A stretch of DNA of 64,000 nucleotides from Acidobacteriota bacterium (GTDB lineage: Bacteria > Acidobacteriota > Blastocatellia > Pyrinomonadales > Pyrinomonadaceae), in assembly GCA_019242475.1 (NCBI GenBank), contig JAFAVK010000069.1, positions 1 to 64,000 on the forward strand, in the 5' to 3' direction. The notes under the pieces are model-generated. The model was not told the origin of the DNA, did no database searches, and saw only the letters and a program-made list of their open reading frames with translations. Positions 28,229-36,446 of the stretch are shown piece after piece. A program made the position numbers and the translations under genes. The stretch's first letter is position 1; every line of letters starts with the position of its first letter.

Positions 28229-28876
28229 TCAGTCCGGCACGTAGGCCGGGAGGTTCGGGGCGGCCTGGGCGGCGAACTGCACGGCCGTCTCTTCGGCCTC
28301 GCGCTCGGGGCCGCGGAAGGGGACGAGCACGCGCACCATCGCGCCGTCGGAGCGGCGCAGGCGGATGCTGTCGAAGACCGTGTAGACCTTGTCCGCGTAC
28401 TCGCTCGCGACCGCCCGGCCGCGCCCCTGGTACCAGTAGAGCATCAGCATCCGCTCGGGGCCGTGCTCGATGACGTAGCGGTTGACGCGGAAGGGCGCGC
28501 GCCCGTCGGCGGGTTTGACCTCGACCGTCGAGGGCTCGCCGAGCGTCCAGCCGGAGCCGGGCAGGCAGTTGAGCGGGCTGTGGTAGGTCGCGCCCGAGCC
28601 CTGCGTCAGGTAGTAGCCGACGTAGAGCGAGGCGGTGCGCCCGCCCTCGCCCGCGTAGTCGCGCGAGACGTAGTCGTCGGCGTGCAGCACGGCCTCGGTC
28701 GCCGCGTCGAAGCGCACGTCGCGCCCCAACTGCCGCCAGCCGCCGAACTCCGTCGGGAACTCGGCGAGGGCCTTGCGCGGCGCGCGCGCCTCGCCCGCCG
28801 CCGACCACAAGTTGACGACCGCCCCGCCCAGCACGAGCAGCGCCGCCATCGCCCAGAAATGCATAGACCTCTTCAT
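28229..28876 (-). CDS. epsI: Exosortase-associated EpsI family protein
   Basis: 215 residues with one N-terminal membrane segment or signal (HFWAMAALLVLGGAVVNLW) and the EpsI hallmark TYHSPLNCLPGSGW (98-110), containing His99 and Cys104. LYVGYYLTQG and MLMLYWYQGRG are also typical. In many proteobacteria EpsI is fused to the C-terminus of exosortase; here it is a separate gene whose start overlaps the exosortase stop by 4 bp. Its biochemical role is not established, but the conserved Cys/His suggests an enzymatic or redox role near the exosortase. Confidence 0.92.
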   Translation of the reverse strand: MKRSMHFWAMAALLVLGGAVVNLWSAAGEARAPRKALAEFPTEFGGWRQLGRDVRFDAATEAVLHADDYVSRDYAGEGGRTASLYVGYYLTQGSGATYHSPLNCLPGSGWTLGEPSTVEVKPADGRAPFRVNRYVIEHGPERMLMLYWYQGRGRAVASEYADKVYTVFDSIRLRRSDGAMVRVLVPFRGPEREAEETAVQFAAQAAPNLPAYVPD

Positions 28877-29883
28877 CGCTGTAGACCCGCCGTCCCCTCG
28901 CCGCCCACGGGCACGGCCGCCGCCACGTGGCTTTCGACGACCTCCGTCTTAACTTCACCCGCCCCGCCGCCGCGGCCGCCGCGCCGCGTCGGGTTGAAGC
29001 GGTCGAGCAGCCAGCCGAAGGCGAAGAGCAGGAGGAAGGCGACGACGTAGATGACCCAGCCCGAGAACTCGTGGAAGAAGCCGTCGGCCACGCCCGTCCC
29101 GTAGAAGCGCGCGAGGATGCCCGTGCCGCTCACGCGCGCCGCGTTGGTGATGATGGCGATGGGCACCGCCGCCAGCACGATGAGCACCGCGCGCAGCCAG
29201 CGGAAGCGCTCGAACCGGCGCCCGCCCTCGCCCCCTTCGTCCGAAGGGCTCGTGAAGTACGCGAAGACGACGGCCAGCGTGACGAGCGTCATCAGGCTGC
29301 GGATGCCGCTGCACGCCTCGACGACTTCGAGCCGCTTCGTCGTCGTCGAGCCCAGCGGGTACAGCTCGATCACGTTCCCCTCCCGCAGCACCGGGATGTC
29401 GAACGTGCGCATGGCCCAGACCGCGCAGCGCGACGCGAAGAGTTGCAGCGGGAAGGCGACCTTGTTGAAGACGATGACGGGGATCGGGATCGCCAGCAGG
29501 AGCAGGAGCAGCGGCACGCCGACCGCGCGCAGCAGCCGCCACCCGTGGAAGTAGACGACGAGCCCCGCGAGCAGCAGGACGAGCGACGTGCGCTGCGTGA
29601 ACAGCTCGGCCCCGGCCGTCCCGACCCACAGCGCGAGCAGCGCCAGGGCGACCGCCGCCGCGCCCCAGAAGAGGCGCGGGCGGGGCGCGACCGAGGCCAG
29701 GCGGCCGCGCTCCGCCCAGAGGATGTAGCCGATGACGAAGGGGATGAGGAGGCCGTGCGAGTAGTTCTCGTCCTCCCACCAGAAGCGCCCCAGCCGCAGG
29801 AGCACGCCCCAGTAGACGAACGTGACCGCGGCCGCGATGACGAGCGGCTTCCAGACTCTCTCGGTTGAGATGGATGGGGGCAT
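28873..29883 (-). CDS. xrtA: Exosortase (XrtA/EpsH type)
   Basis: 336 residues with about eight membrane helices. The transpeptidase residues are all present: Cys191 in VVEACSGIRS, Arg250 in NAARV and His271 in FFHEFSGW. Exosortases cut PEP-CTERM-tagged exported proteins and move them to the cell surface in EPS-producing bacteria. The XrtA subtype is inferred from the neighbours (chain-length protein, ATPase, kinase, porin, amidotransferases). No protein encoded in this window shows a recognisable C-terminal PEP motif plus helix plus basic end, so its substrates must lie elsewhere. A disordered Gly/Arg tail follows residue 300. Confidence 0.93.
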   Translation of the reverse strand: MPPSISTERVWKPLVIAAAVTFVYWGVLLRLGRFWWEDENYSHGLLIPFVIGYILWAERGRLASVAPRPRLFWGAAAVALALLALWVGTAGAELFTQRTSLVLLLAGLVVYFHGWRLLRAVGVPLLLLLLAIPIPVIVFNKVAFPLQLFASRCAVWAMRTFDIPVLREGNVIELYPLGSTTTKRLEVVEACSGIRSLMTLVTLAVVFAYFTSPSDEGGEGGRRFERFRWLRAVLIVLAAVPIAIITNAARVSGTGILARFYGTGVADGFFHEFSGWVIYVVAFLLLFAFGWLLDRFNPTRRGGRGGGAGEVKTEVVESHVAAAVPVGGEGTAGLQR

Positions 29884-29989
29884 GCTTGAAAAGTTCTCGG
29901 GCGTTCGGGGCGTCGGCGTGCGCCGCCGAACCGCGGGCGGGCGCCACCGTTTCCAGCTTACCGCAGCCGCGGGCAGGCGGGCAACAAAA

Positions 29990-30131
29990 TAGTAGGCGGC
30001 AGGCAGACGGCAGTAGGCAGTTAGCGATTTACGAAGGCGGTCGAAAGAATAGGGGAGTCGAGTAACGAAGCTCGCCTCCCCGTTCCTTCAGGCCGCCGTC
30101 CTGTTCTTAACTGCCTACTGCCTACCACCTA
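29990..30131. repeat. Nested inverted array with GGCAGTAGGCAG words
   Basis: GGCAGTAGGCAGTTA (30009-30023) pairs with its complement at 30108-30123, flanked by looser copies GTAGGCGGCAGGC and GCCTACCACCTAC. An inner imperfect stem (AGGGGAGTCGAG / CTCGCCTCCCC) sits in the loop. It lies between the exosortase gene and the first beta-helix gene. Confidence 0.8.
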
Positions 30132-30147
30132 CTTCTCACCGGGCGCG

Positions 30148-32856
30148 CTACTGCTGCCTGAAGCGGTTGCGGTACTCGGTGGAATCGAGGAAGGCTTTGA
30201 CCATCTCGGCGCGGACGTAGTCGCCGTTGAACTCGTTGAGCTTGCCGAGCCAGTAGCCGTAGCCCCCGGCGTCCGGGTCACGGCGCAGGTAGCCGAAGTA
30301 CTGCATCAGCACGAACGCCTTGTTGAACTCGAGCCGCGAGAACTCGTCGTTCTCGACGACCTTTGCCAGCACGTCGGCGCGCGCCGAGCCGGCCGCGAGC
30401 GACGCGACGAGCGCGTCGTGCTCGGCCGCCGCGGGCACCACGCCCATCGAGGCGTAGAGGGCGTCCACGAACTGCGCGTCCGTCAGCCGGTCGTAGCGCG
30501 CGCGGAAGTCGGCGCGCTGCACCCAAGCCTGGTAGAAGGCCGCCTTGTTCGCGGCGAGCTGTAGCTGCCAGTTCGTCTGGCCGACGATGACGCCCTTCTC
30601 GACCTCCTGCGTGTCGGCGAGGAACTCGTTGAAGAGCACCGTGCGGCCGAGCGAGCCGCGGTAGAGGCGGTAGACGAGGTAGCCCGTCTCCTTGAACTCG
30701 ATGGAGTGGAAGTAGGCGGCCGACACGTCGATGCGCATCCGCTCGACGCAACCCTGATCCGCGCCGCAGTTCTTGATCTTCGAAGTCCAGTAGTCGCGCC
30801 CCGACTCGTCCGGCTCGCGCCCGAGGAAGTCCACGTAGTGCTGGCGGACGAAGAACTCCGCGTAGTCCACGGGGTTCTCCACGTTGCCGTAGACCATCAG
30901 CACGTCGGCCAGCTCAAGGCAGTCGATGGACTTCTCCAGCGACGACTTGGCCTCGGCGAGCTGGTTCTGGCCGACGTAGGTGCTGGCCGCGGCGGCGTAC
31001 GTGAGCGCGCTCGACAGCGTGGTCTCGACGCGGCCGGCGGCGGGGTAGAGCGCGCGCTCGGCTTCGAGGTCGAGGTAAGCCTGCTGGATGGCGTTGACGA
31101 CTTCCGCGACGCGGTCGGCCGGGTTCATGACGAGCGCGTTCGTCGCAGACACGCCCGTGCCGGCGAGGGCGTTGCTCAAGTCCTGCGCGTCGCGCCGCGC
31201 GCCGCGCAGGCTGCGCTGCGCCTTCGACCCGGAGGTCGGGGTGGGCGTCGGCGTGGGCGTCGCGGTCGGCGCGGGCGTCGCCGTCGGCGTCGCGACCGGG
31301 GTCGGCGCGGGCGTCGGGGTAGCCACGGGCGTGGGCGTCGGCGTGGGCTCCGTCGCCTGCGTGCGCACGCCGACGGGCTGCCCGTCCGTGCCCTTCAGAA
31401 CCACCGCCTCGGCCTCCGTCGCGGGGAAGAAGTTGCCCGCCGGGTAGGGCTGCGTCACGTCGTAGGGCTTGGCGTAGAGCGCGTTGCCGGTCAGCATCCA
31501 GGCGGAGGCGAACTCGTCGAGCGCGGCCGTCCCCACGGCGCCGCCGTTGGCGAAGACGCCGTAGTCGCCGTGCGGCATAAGGTTGTTGGCGTAGACGAGG
31601 CCGACGTGTGACTGGCCCGGGACGGCGTCGAGCAGGAGGGCGGACATGACGCGGCCGCGCACGGTGTTGTGTTCGAGGCGGACGTTCTCGGTGCCGTTCA
31701 GGAGCATGAAGGCTTTGGCCTCGCCCCCGTAGGCGCCGAGGTTTTCGACGAGGTTGTCCGTGATCGTGACGCGGCGCATCCTCGTCTGCGTGTCGGTCGG
31801 CTCCATCCCGCGCAGGTCGATGCCGTTCGAGACGTTGACGATCCGGTTGCCCGCGAACGTCACGTCCTCGACGACGCTCGCCGGGCCGTACTCGCCGAGC
31901 ACGTTGAAGATGACGCCCCACCCCACCTGCGAGTCGGGCCAGCTGTTCTCAAGCACGTTGCCCGTGATGGTCACGCGGCGGGCGTTCTTCAACTCAAGCA
32001 GGTTCTTCACCAGCCAGACGCCCTTCCACGCGGGCGGCTTGTAGATGTAGTTGTTGCGGATCGTGATGTCTGAGGGGACGAGGCCCGCGATGCCGCTGAC
32101 GGCCCCGCCGAACATGATGTTGACGCCGGCCGCTTCCAGGTAGTTGTTCTCTATCGTGAAAGGCCCCGGCCCGTTCCAGCCGCCGAGCGCGTGCGTCTCC
32201 TGGTCTTTCGCCTTGATGCCCGAGATGTAACTGTTGGTGACCGAAGTCCAGGCGCTGTTGAGAGTGATGCCCCTCTGGACGGTCGTCTGGTCGTCGCGGG
32301 CGCGCACGATCACGCGGTCGAATTCGAAGTGGTGCGGGACGACGTCCAGACTCTTCTGCGAACCGGCCGAGTCGCCGTCGCCGAGCTGAATCAGGTTGTA
32401 ACCCCACGTGCCGACCGCCGGCCCCTGCGTGAACTCCAGGCACTGGAAGCGCCAGTGGTGCGAGCGGATCGGCGCCGACAGCACCGCCTGGATGTTGGGC
32501 GTCGCGAGGCGTGCCATCTGCCCCGCCTGGGCGAGGCCGACGCGGACGCCGGCCGGCAGTTCCCCGCAGCGCGACGAGCGCACGGTGACGAACGAGTCGC
32601 CCGCTTTGACCGGCAGGATGAAGTTGCCGACGAAGACGGCGCCCGCCTCAAGCACCACCTCGTCGCCGGGCTGCGCCGCGTTCAATGCTGCCTGCACGTC
32701 TCCGCCTGCCGGCACGTTGACGGTCGCGGCGCGGGCGGCGGTGCCGGCGGAGATCAGGAGCAGTAAGCAGAAGGCGAGCTTGAGGAGGGGGGAGTGGTTA
32801 AAAGTCGGACGGGAAGAAAGGGCATGGCCGTTGACGGCCAGTCTCGGATGGAACAC
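30148..32856 (-). CDS. Secreted right-handed beta-helix protein with DUF4214 tail, riboswitch controlled
   Basis: 902 residues from a GTG at 32856 with AAGGAG eight bases upstream. A signal segment (LLKLAFCLLLLISAGTAARA) precedes a beta-helix domain (about 45-495) with pectate-lyase-like rungs such as GPFTIENNYLEAAGVNIMFG and RVTITGNVLENSWPDSQ. A linker of Pro-Thr-Ala repeats (about 500-545) follows, then a helical region. Two DUF4214-like units (FVRQHYVDFLGREPDESG and VLMQYFGYLRRDPDAGG) end the protein. The helix domain is clearly paralogous to the gene at 33563. Likely a surface polysaccharide-binding protein, lyase or epimerase; no catalytic residues can be assigned. Expression is probably set by the tandem c-di-GMP riboswitches in its leader. 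Confidence 0.85.
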   Translation of the reverse strand: MFHPRLAVNGHALSSRPTFNHSPLLKLAFCLLLLISAGTAARAATVNVPAGGDVQAALNAAQPGDEVVLEAGAVFVGNFILPVKAGDSFVTVRSSRCGELPAGVRVGLAQAGQMARLATPNIQAVLSAPIRSHHWRFQCLEFTQGPAVGTWGYNLIQLGDGDSAGSQKSLDVVPHHFEFDRVIVRARDDQTTVQRGITLNSAWTSVTNSYISGIKAKDQETHALGGWNGPGPFTIENNYLEAAGVNIMFGGAVSGIAGLVPSDITIRNNYIYKPPAWKGVWLVKNLLELKNARRVTITGNVLENSWPDSQVGWGVIFNVLGEYGPASVVEDVTFAGNRIVNVSNGIDLRGMEPTDTQTRMRRVTITDNLVENLGAYGGEAKAFMLLNGTENVRLEHNTVRGRVMSALLLDAVPGQSHVGLVYANNLMPHGDYGVFANGGAVGTAALDEFASAWMLTGNALYAKPYDVTQPYPAGNFFPATEAEAVVLKGTDGQPVGVRTQATEPTPTPTPVATPTPAPTPVATPTATPAPTATPTPTPTPTSGSKAQRSLRGARRDAQDLSNALAGTGVSATNALVMNPADRVAEVVNAIQQAYLDLEAERALYPAAGRVETTLSSALTYAAAASTYVGQNQLAEAKSSLEKSIDCLELADVLMVYGNVENPVDYAEFFVRQHYVDFLGREPDESGRDYWTSKIKNCGADQGCVERMRIDVSAAYFHSIEFKETGYLVYRLYRGSLGRTVLFNEFLADTQEVEKGVIVGQTNWQLQLAANKAAFYQAWVQRADFRARYDRLTDAQFVDALYASMGVVPAAAEHDALVASLAAGSARADVLAKVVENDEFSRLEFNKAFVLMQYFGYLRRDPDAGGYGYWLGKLNEFNGDYVRAEMVKAFLDSTEYRNRFRQQ

Positions 32857-32865
32857 GGCTGGAAC

Positions 32866-32955
32866 TCCTTCGGTAACCGGACGATCTCGGCAGCAGACGG
32901 CCGAGACTCCTGGCTTTGCGGACCCGCATCGCTGCGGGGGTGCCTTTATCGGTAG
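32866..32955 (-). ncRNA. Cyclic-di-GMP-I (GEMM) riboswitch, proximal copy
   Basis: On the minus strand the transcript reads AAAGGCA, a hairpin CCCGCA-GCGA-TGCGGG with a GNRA loop, then the core CCGCAAAGCC. A second hairpin (TCTCGG...CCGAGA) and the 3' signature CCGGTTACCGAAG follow. This order (GGCA, GNRA stem, ACGCAAAGCC, second stem, GGTTNCCG) is that of the GEMM-I aptamer. The AAGGAG ribosome site of the beta-helix gene starts within the last bases of the aptamer, and the GTG follows 8 bases later, so ligand binding should affect translation initiation. On or off direction cannot be decided by eye. Confidence 0.85.
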
Positions 32956-32959
32956 TGCC

Positions 32960-33231
32960 TACGTCTGTCGAAGGACGCAGAGATGAAAGTGGGAAGCGAC
33001 TGACGGGCGCCGGGTGGCGCGCGCCCGGGGACGCGTGGGCGCCCCTCGTTACTGCTTGAAGGGATGAAAAGGTAGGCCCTTGATGTCGTTTGAAGGGGTC
33101 GGGAGGTGTGTCGGACGGCCGGGGCCGACGTTGAACGAAAGAGGCGGCGCCCGCGCTTGGTGGCGGCCCGCGCCCCGGACTAATGCCGGGGCACGACGCG
33201 TCGGACGCGTCGCGTGTCGAGCCGTGACCTT
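32960..33231 (-). other. Spacer between the two riboswitch aptamers
   Basis: No credible gene. Two strong hairpins occur on the minus strand: CGACGCG/CGCGTCG just after the distal aptamer and GCCCCGG/CCGGGGC at about 33172-33193. Neither is followed by a run of U. They may carry the expression platform of the distal aptamer or a Rho-dependent site. Confidence 0.5.
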
Positions 33232-33340
33232 TCTCCGATAGCCTTCGGCAGCCAGACAATCTCTCGCGCCGCGCCGATAGGGCTAAGGCGGAGAGACTCA
33301 CGGCTTTGTGCCCCCGCCTTACGGCAGGTTTACCTTTTCG
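33232..33340 (-). ncRNA. Cyclic-di-GMP-I (GEMM) riboswitch, distal copy
   Basis: On the minus strand: AAAAGGTAAACC, hairpin TGCC-GTAA-GGCG with a GNRA loop, then GGGGCACAAAGCC. A second stem (TCTCTC...GAGAGA) and the 3' signature TGGCTGCCGAAGGC follow. It keeps AAACC and CAAAGCC better than the proximal copy but has CACAAAG where the usual core is ACGCAAAG. It begins about 50 bases after the predicted transcription start and about 275 bases before the proximal aptamer. No uridine-run terminator follows, so its output mechanism is unclear. Confidence 0.82.
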
Positions 33341-33397
33341 TGTGCAATCGTCGGATTCCCAAAGAACTTCGCCGCTGTCGTGGCGGCGGCCTCAATC

Positions 33398-33426
33398 ATT
33401 AAACAGCTTCGCCCGACGTTTGTCAA
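33398..33426 (-). promoter_or_regulatory. Near-consensus sigma-70 promoter of the riboswitch leader
   Basis: Minus-strand TTGACA (33426-33421), 17-base spacer, TTTAAT (33403-33398). This is the closest match to the consensus that I found in the window. It would start a transcript near 33390 that contains both aptamers and the beta-helix gene. The bases around it are unusually A/T rich for this genome. Confidence 0.7.
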
Positions 33427-33562
33427 ATACTTTGTTGAGTGTTTAACCAAATCCTCGATTACTCTGATAAACCCTTGTCATGCCACAATTTACCTTCTGC
33501 CCCGCCAGCCGGATCGCGCCCGGCACGATCAACCTCGAACAGGTGACGTTCGAGCGCGTCGC

Positions 33563-35146
33563 CTAGGCGCCGCCCCCGAACCATGCGGTGGCCGCCTCAA
33601 GCCCGTCGAAGTCGCAGCCCGGGTCGCGCCCGTCCGTCCCGCGCCCCTTGAAGCGCGGGTCTCTGACGCGGTAGTTGCCGCGCGCCGCGTCGGCGAAGAA
33701 TTCCGGGCCGAAGGCCGGCGGGTAGAGGTTGCGCGCGGGGTAGCGGTTGGCGTCGGCCCCGGCGACGACGTTGCCGGCGAACTCCCAGCGCCGGCAGAAC
33801 TGTTCGAGGGCGGCCGTGCCCTGCGCCCCGCCGTTGGCGAAGACGCCGTAGGTGCCGTGCGGGCCGAGGTTGTTGACGAACGCGAAGCCCTCGTGCCGGA
33901 ACGCGCCGACCGCGTCGAGCAGCAGGAGGGACGCGACGCGCCCCGCGACGGTGTTGTGCTCGATGCGGACGTTCTCGGTGCCGTTCAGGAGTTGGAAGAC
34001 CTTGCCCTCGCCGCCGTAGGCGCCTACGTCATCGACGAGGTTGTCGGCGACGCGAACGCGGCGCACCCTCACCGCCGCGTCGGTCGGCTCCATGCCGCGG
34101 AGGTTGACGCCGTTCGCTGTGTGGCGCAGCACGTTGCGCGTGAACTCCACGTCCTCGACGGCGCTCGCCGGGCCGTACTCGCCGAGCACGTTGAAGATGA
34201 CGCCCCAACCGGTCTGCGAGTCGGGCCAACTGTTCTCCAAAACATTCCCAGTGATCGTGACGCGCCGCGCGCTCTTGAGTTCGAGCAGGTTCTTCGCCTG
34301 CCACACCCCTTTCCAGGCCGGGGGCTTGTAGATGTAATTGTTCTTAATCGTGATGTCCGAGGGAACTAAATCCGGGATGGCGGCCGTCGCCCCGCCGAAC
34401 ATGATGTTGACGCCGGCCGCTTCCAGGTAGTTGTTCTCTATCGTGAAAGGCCCCGGCCCGTTCCAGCCGCCGAGCGCGTGCGTCTCCTGGTCTTTGGCCT
34501 TGACGCCCGAGATGTAGCTGTTAGTGACCTCCGTCTGCGCGCTGTTGAGGGCGACGCCGCGTTTGAGCGTCGTCGAGTCGTCGAAGGCGTGGAGGTAGCA
34601 GCGGTCTATGGTGAGCTGGCGCGGGGCTTCGGCCGCGGTGTCCTGCGGGCCGCGCGCGTCGCCGTCGCCGAGTTGAATCAGGTCGAAGGTGTTGAAGCGG
34701 CCGGACTGCGTGACCTCCAGGCCGACGAGCCGCCAGTGGTGCGAGTTCGGAGGGGCGAGGAAGGCCGGGCCGGAGTTCGGCGTGGCGACGCGGGCCATCC
34801 GCGCGGCGTCGGCCGGCGTGACGCGCCGCCCCGCGGCCAGCTCGCCCGCGCGCGACGAGCGCACGGTGACGAACGACTCGCCCGGCTTGACCGGCAGGAC
34901 GAAGTTGCCGACGAAGGCGGCGCCGGCTTCGAGCACCACCTCGTCGCCCGGGCGCGCGGCGTCCAACGCGCGCTGCAAGTTGTCGCCCGCCTTGACCGTG
35001 ATGGTCTGAGCGCCCGACGGCGCGGCGGCGCGCCGCGGCCGAGACGCCTGGCGCTGCGCGAACGCATAGCCCAGATAGAGCACGGGCAGCGCCGCCAGCG
35101 CCAGCAACGCCGCCGCCTTCCTGTTCACACGCCGCTTCAAAGCCAC
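33563..35146 (-). CDS. Secreted right-handed beta-helix protein
   Basis: 527 residues from a GTG with GAGGTGAG upstream. An N-terminal signal anchor (AAALLALAALPVLYLGYAFA) is followed by the same beta-helix domain as the gene at 30148. Long stretches are identical between the two, such as SYISG-KAKDQETHALGGW and NYLEAAGVNIMFGGA. It lacks the Pro-Thr linker and DUF4214 tail and ends with a short Gly-rich segment. The gap to the next gene upstream is only 4 bases, so unlike its paralogue it is probably expressed with the glycosyltransferase operon and not from the riboswitch leader. Candidate roles are polysaccharide lyase, epimerase or binding protein. Confidence 0.85.
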   Translation of the reverse strand: MALKRRVNRKAAALLALAALPVLYLGYAFAQRQASRPRRAAAPSGAQTITVKAGDNLQRALDAARPGDEVVLEAGAAFVGNFVLPVKPGESFVTVRSSRAGELAAGRRVTPADAARMARVATPNSGPAFLAPPNSHHWRLVGLEVTQSGRFNTFDLIQLGDGDARGPQDTAAEAPRQLTIDRCYLHAFDDSTTLKRGVALNSAQTEVTNSYISGVKAKDQETHALGGWNGPGPFTIENNYLEAAGVNIMFGGATAAIPDLVPSDITIKNNYIYKPPAWKGVWQAKNLLELKSARRVTITGNVLENSWPDSQTGWGVIFNVLGEYGPASAVEDVEFTRNVLRHTANGVNLRGMEPTDAAVRVRRVRVADNLVDDVGAYGGEGKVFQLLNGTENVRIEHNTVAGRVASLLLLDAVGAFRHEGFAFVNNLGPHGTYGVFANGGAQGTAALEQFCRRWEFAGNVVAGADANRYPARNLYPPAFGPEFFADAARGNYRVRDPRFKGRGTDGRDPGCDFDGLEAATAWFGGGA

Positions 35147-35150
35147 GCCC

Positions 35151-36446
35151 TCACCTCAACACCTCGCGCAGAATCCCCGCGAACTTCTCGGCGACGGCCG
35201 GGGCCTCGAAGTCGCGCCGCGCGGCGGCGTTGCCCCAGGCCGCCGGGCCTCTGTCGTCCCGCAGGAAGGCGAGGAAGCTCTTGAGCGTTTCGGCAACGCC
35301 GGCCGCGTCCGAAGGGTCGGCGACCCAGCCGCCCAGCCGGCGGATGAGCGAGGCGGCCGTCCCACGCGGGGTGATGCCGAAGACGGGGCGCGCGGCGCCG
35401 ACGTAGTCGATGAGCTTCGAAGGGAGGAAGACGCTCAGGTCGGCCGGCGCGTCGATGACGAGCAGGCCGTCCGCCTCGCGCATCAGCCGCAGGCTTTCGA
35501 GGTACTTGACCGGGGGTCTTGAGACGACCAACCCCGCGGGCAGCGCGGCGAGCCCTGCCTCTTCGAGCTGCCTCTCGTCCTTCGCCCCGACCAGCTCGAA
35601 GCGCACGCCCGCGACGCTCGCGGGCTCGGCGTCGAGCAGGCGGCGCAGCGCCTCGAAGAGCGGGGCCGGCGAGCGCACCCCGTAGAAGTCGCCGACGTAG
35701 CGCACGACGAGCGTCGTCCCGCCGCGCGCCACGGCCGGGTCGAACAGTTCGGGCTCGAAGGCGTGCTCAAGTACGCGCGCCTTTTCCGACAGCCAGCGCC
35801 CCTGCTTGGAGGCGACCAGTTCGACCGTCTCGTCGGAGGTGAAGATGAGGCGGTCGGCCTCGCGCAGCACGCGCCCTTCGAGCGCGCGGTTGATTCGGCG
35901 GGTCAGGCGGTCGTAAGGGAGGAACGGGTTGTCCACCCAGGGGTCGCTGAAGTGTGCGACCCAGGGCACGCCCAGCCGCCGCTTGAGCGCGAGCCCGATG
36001 AGGTGGTCGCTCATCGGCGAGCCGAAGGTGGCGAGCACGTCCGGCCTGTAATCAACCTCGCCCAAAAACTTTTCGACGGCCGAGCGCACGGCCCGCTTCC
36101 AAGGGCCGAACTGGTCGGGCGACTTGTCCACGAGCGGCAGGTCGAAGCGGTAGGCGACGCGGGTCAGGAGGTTTCGCGGCGCGGAGCGCACGAAGGGCAC
36201 GCGCAGGCAGCGCGCGAGCGGGGCCTCGGCCTCGCTGACGAGCGTCGGGTCGATGCGGTCTTTGTCGTCGAAGTCGGCGCAGACGAGGGTCGTCCTGACC
36301 TTCAGGTGCTTGAGGAGGCGCGCCACCTGCACGGCGCGCGGCGAGGCGGCGGGCGGGTAGGCGAACGAGACGGCGAGCAGCTCGCGCGCCGCGAGGTCGT
36401 CTTCGACCGCGACACTCTCATCCGCCCTCTCGTTCAACTCAATCAC
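35151..36446 (-). CDS. Glycosyltransferase, GT4-like
   Basis: 431 residues of GT-B type. The N-terminal domain has LAVSFAYPPAASPRAVQVARLL, typical of GT4 donors' partner domain. The C-terminal domain has VRYVGDFYG, EADGLLVIDAPADLSVFLPSKLIDY and a glycine-rich end. Residues PSKLIDYVGA correspond to the nucleotide-sugar binding EX7E region with replacement of the first glutamate. Probably adds one sugar to the repeat unit. Its ATG overlaps the end of the gene upstream by 8 bp. Confidence 0.85.
   Translation of the reverse strand: MIELNERADESVAVEDDLAARELLAVSFAYPPAASPRAVQVARLLKHLKVRTTLVCADFDDKDRIDPTLVSEAEAPLARCLRVPFVRSAPRNLLTRVAYRFDLPLVDKSPDQFGPWKRAVRSAVEKFLGEVDYRPDVLATFGSPMSDHLIGLALKRRLGVPWVAHFSDPWVDNPFLPYDRLTRRINRALEGRVLREADRLIFTSDETVELVASKQGRWLSEKARVLEHAFEPELFDPAVARGGTTLVVRYVGDFYGVRSPAPLFEALRRLLDAEPASVAGVRFELVGAKDERQLEEAGLAALPAGLVVSRPPVKYLESLRLMREADGLLVIDAPADLSVFLPSKLIDYVGAARPVFGITPRGTAASLIRRLGGWVADPSDAAGVAETLKSFLAFLRDDRGPAAWGNAAARRDFEAPAVAEKFAGILREVLR

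Noticed and set aside
30148-30260. C-terminus of the DUF4214 protein considered as a sorting tag
   Set aside because: It ends in a soluble helix (FRNRFRQQ) with no PEP motif and no hydrophobic segment.
31231-31345. GC-rich tandem repeat considered as an intergenic repeat
   Set aside because: It is coding: the Pro-Thr-Ala linker of the beta-helix/DUF4214 protein.
33480-33566. 28-codon open frame on the plus strand ending at a TAG shared with the beta-helix stop
   Set aside because: No ribosome site, converges on a gene end, and too short to support without conservation data.
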